Origin: Candidatus Omnitrophota bacterium | Lineage (GTDB): Bacteria > Omnitrophota > Gorgyraeia > JACOVV01 | Direction: 5' to 3' | Assembly: GCA_023248175.1 (NCBI GenBank) | Contig: JAHFFC010000004.1 | Span: 15,906-22,993 of the forward strand | Length of the DNA stretch: 7,088 nt | In this document: in pieces, positions 5,917 through 7,088 of the stretch | Position numbering within the stretch: position 1 is the first letter of the stretch | Layout: every line of letters starts with the position of its first letter | Notes under the pieces: model-generated | What the model was told of the DNA's origin: nothing | The model's database searches: none | Seen by the model: the letters and a program-made list of their open reading frames with translations, nothing else | Translations under genes and position numbers: made by a program

Positions 5917-6912
5917 ATGTCAGTAATGACTTATGATCTCAAAGCAATCAACGAAAAGGTTCGGCAGGAATCGGTTTTCGTTCAAGCTCTCATGTCTGAG
6001 GTGGGGAAGGTGATCGTTGGACAACGTTACATGGTTGAACGATTACTGATCGGAATCCTGGGAAACGGCCATCTGCTGCTGGAGGGGGTCCCTGGACTTG
6101 CCAAGACTATGGCGGTTAAAACATTAGCTTCTTGCGTTAAAGCTTCCTTTCACAGGATTCAGTTTACCCCTGATCTTCTCCCCGCCGACGTTATCGGAAC
6201 ACTGATCTATAATCCAAAAGAGGGAAATTTCGTTATTAAAAAAGGTCCGATTTTTGCCAATATTATTTTGGCTGATGAAATAAACCGCGCCCCTGCCAAA
6301 GTGCAGAGCGCATTGCTGGAGGCGATGCAGGAACGACAGGTGACGATCGGTGAAAATACCTATCCCCTGGAAGAGCCATTTCTGATTCTCGCTACTCAGA
6401 ATCCGATCGAACAGGAAGGGACTTATCCGTTACCGGAGGCGCAGGTGGACCGGTTCATGTTAAAGTTAAAAATCACTTATCCGGATAAAGGAGAAGAAAA
6501 GCAGATCATGGATCGGATGACAGCAACTGAAACACCCAAAGCCCAAGCGGTGGTCTCTCCCAATGAAATTCTGGAAGCTCGCAAAGTGGTCCATGAGATC
6601 TACATGGATGAGAAAGTAAAAGATTATATCATTAACCTTGTGATGGCGACTCGAAAGCCGGAAGAATATAAAATTGATGCTAAAGGGTTGATTGCTTACG
6701 GAGCTTCGCCGCGGGCGACAATTTATCTGAACATCGCGGCGAGAGCCCACGCCTTTTTACGGGGCAGAGGGTATGTGACACCGGAAGACGTCAAGGCGAT
6801 TGGAATGGATGTTCTCCGTCACAGGATTATTGTGACTTATGAAGCGGAGGCGGAGGATTTGACCAGTGAAGATATCATTAAAAGGGTGTTTGATGGGGTG
6901 GAAGTACCGTAG
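5917..6912 (+). CDS. moxR: MoxR-family AAA+ ATPase
   Basis: MoxR AAA+ ATPases act as chaperones that help assemble or activate metal-dependent or von Willebrand factor A-domain partner complexes. The 331-residue protein has Walker A GVPGLAKT (57-64), Walker B IILADE (116-121) continuing INRAPAKVQSALLEAMQE, sensor 1 ATQNPIEQEGTYPLPEAQVDRF (split, 159-180), and sensor 2 GASPRA (262-267, Arg266). The C-terminal lid with RGRGYVTPEDVKAI follows. I chose ATG 5917 because GGAGGT (5905-5910) lies six bases upstream; ATG 5890 would add nine residues but has no well-placed Shine-Dalgarno. In many bacteria a DUF58 gene and VWA-domain genes follow; here a repeat element comes next and the window ends. 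The substrate cannot be told from this gene alone. The symbol is at family level. Confidence 0.95.
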   Translation: MSVMTYDLKAINEKVRQESVFVQALMSEVGKVIVGQRYMVERLLIGILGNGHLLLEGVPGLAKTMAVKTLASCVKASFHRIQFTPDLLPADVIGTLIYNPKEGNFVIKKGPIFANIILADEINRAPAKVQSALLEAMQERQVTIGENTYPLEEPFLILATQNPIEQEGTYPLPEAQVDRFMLKLKITYPDKGEEKQIMDRMTATETPKAQAVVSPNEILEARKVVHEIYMDEKVKDYIINLVMATRKPEEYKIDAKGLIAYGASPRATIYLNIAARAHAFLRGRGYVTPEDVKAIGMDVLRHRIIVTYEAEAEDLTSEDIIKRVFDGVEVP

Positions 6913-6967
6913 TTAAATCTGACCACTAAAGGCACTGAGGTACAGAGAGAATATAAGAAGAAATGCC

Positions 6968-7088
6968 GTAACTATTCAGCCTACTGTCATTCTGAGCGAA
7001 GTCCGCCGAAGGCGGACGGAGTCGAAGAATCTTGTTTTAGATTCCTCGATTCGCTTCGCTCACTCGGAATGACATAGGAGAGGTGAAT
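6968..7088 (+). repeat. MITE-like terminal-inverted-repeat element, copy 3 (cut by window end)
   Basis: Begins with GTAACTATTCAGCC (6968-6981), identical to the minus strand of copy 1. It continues into TGTCATTCTGAGCG (6985-6998), whose imperfect reverse complement CACTCGGAATGACA closes the structure at 7061-7074. Inside are a perfect hairpin GTCCGCC/GGCGGAC (7001-7017) and a central GAATCT/AGATTC pair (7027-7032 and 7039-7044). The whole block can fold into one long branched hairpin that may also end moxR transcription. No reading frame of interest is present, and the right end lies at or just beyond the window. Confidence 0.6.

Noticed and set aside
6968..7088. CRISPR array or tRNA suggested by the repeated hairpins
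   Set aside because: There are no regularly spaced direct repeats with spacers, and no cloverleaf or acceptor stem; the structure is nested inverted repeats.

Overview
This is a bacterial chromosomal window, mostly transcribed rightward, holding eight protein genes and at least five short repeat elements. The gene content is housekeeping: two complex I subunits, the GroES/GroEL chaperonin, a SpoVG-family protein and a MoxR-type AAA+ ATPase. Strong AGGAGG ribosome binding sites, a textbook CIRCE heat-shock operator, a groES-groEL-groES order and a SpoVG homologue point to an uncultured-type Gram-negative lineage. The protein style resembles Omnitrophota or a related candidate phylum, but that placement is an impression from the protein sequences and has not been tested.

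Layout. Positions 1-375 are non-coding: a repeat element (about 62-209) and then an AT-rich leader. nuoH (376-1455) follows. In many bacteria nuoI comes directly after nuoH; here about 0.9 kb separates them. That gap holds a MazEF/EndoA-type toxin-antitoxin pair with its own consensus promoter (1478-2141) and a second repeat element (2174-2327). An 11-bp direct repeat (TAGTTCCCTTG) occurs at the nuoH stop codon and at the far end of this block, so the block looks like a later insertion into the nuoH-nuoI junction. nuoI (2367-2969) is complete, but nuoJ does not follow it.

The heat-shock operon (about 3010-5422) has a -35/-10 promoter, a perfect CIRCE operator, groES, groEL and a second, divergent groES nearly abutting groEL. 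A 29-bp palindrome (5425-5453) separates it from a convergent spoVG-family gene on the minus strand (5462-5764). Inside that gene lies a second perfect palindrome of 28 bp (5641-5668) with the same outer bases. It is translated in frame as nine extra residues, in the manner of Rickettsia palindromic elements. A MoxR-family ATPase gene (5917-6912) is transcribed divergently from spoVG. The window ends inside a third copy of the terminal-inverted-repeat element (6968-7088).

No wholly new gene system is visible. The unusual content is the repeats: one palindrome family that has entered a coding sequence, one MITE-like family sharing GTAACTATT/AATAGTTCC ends, and a toxin-antitoxin module splitting a respiratory operon. 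The duplicated co-chaperonin with an altered mobile loop is the other notable point.
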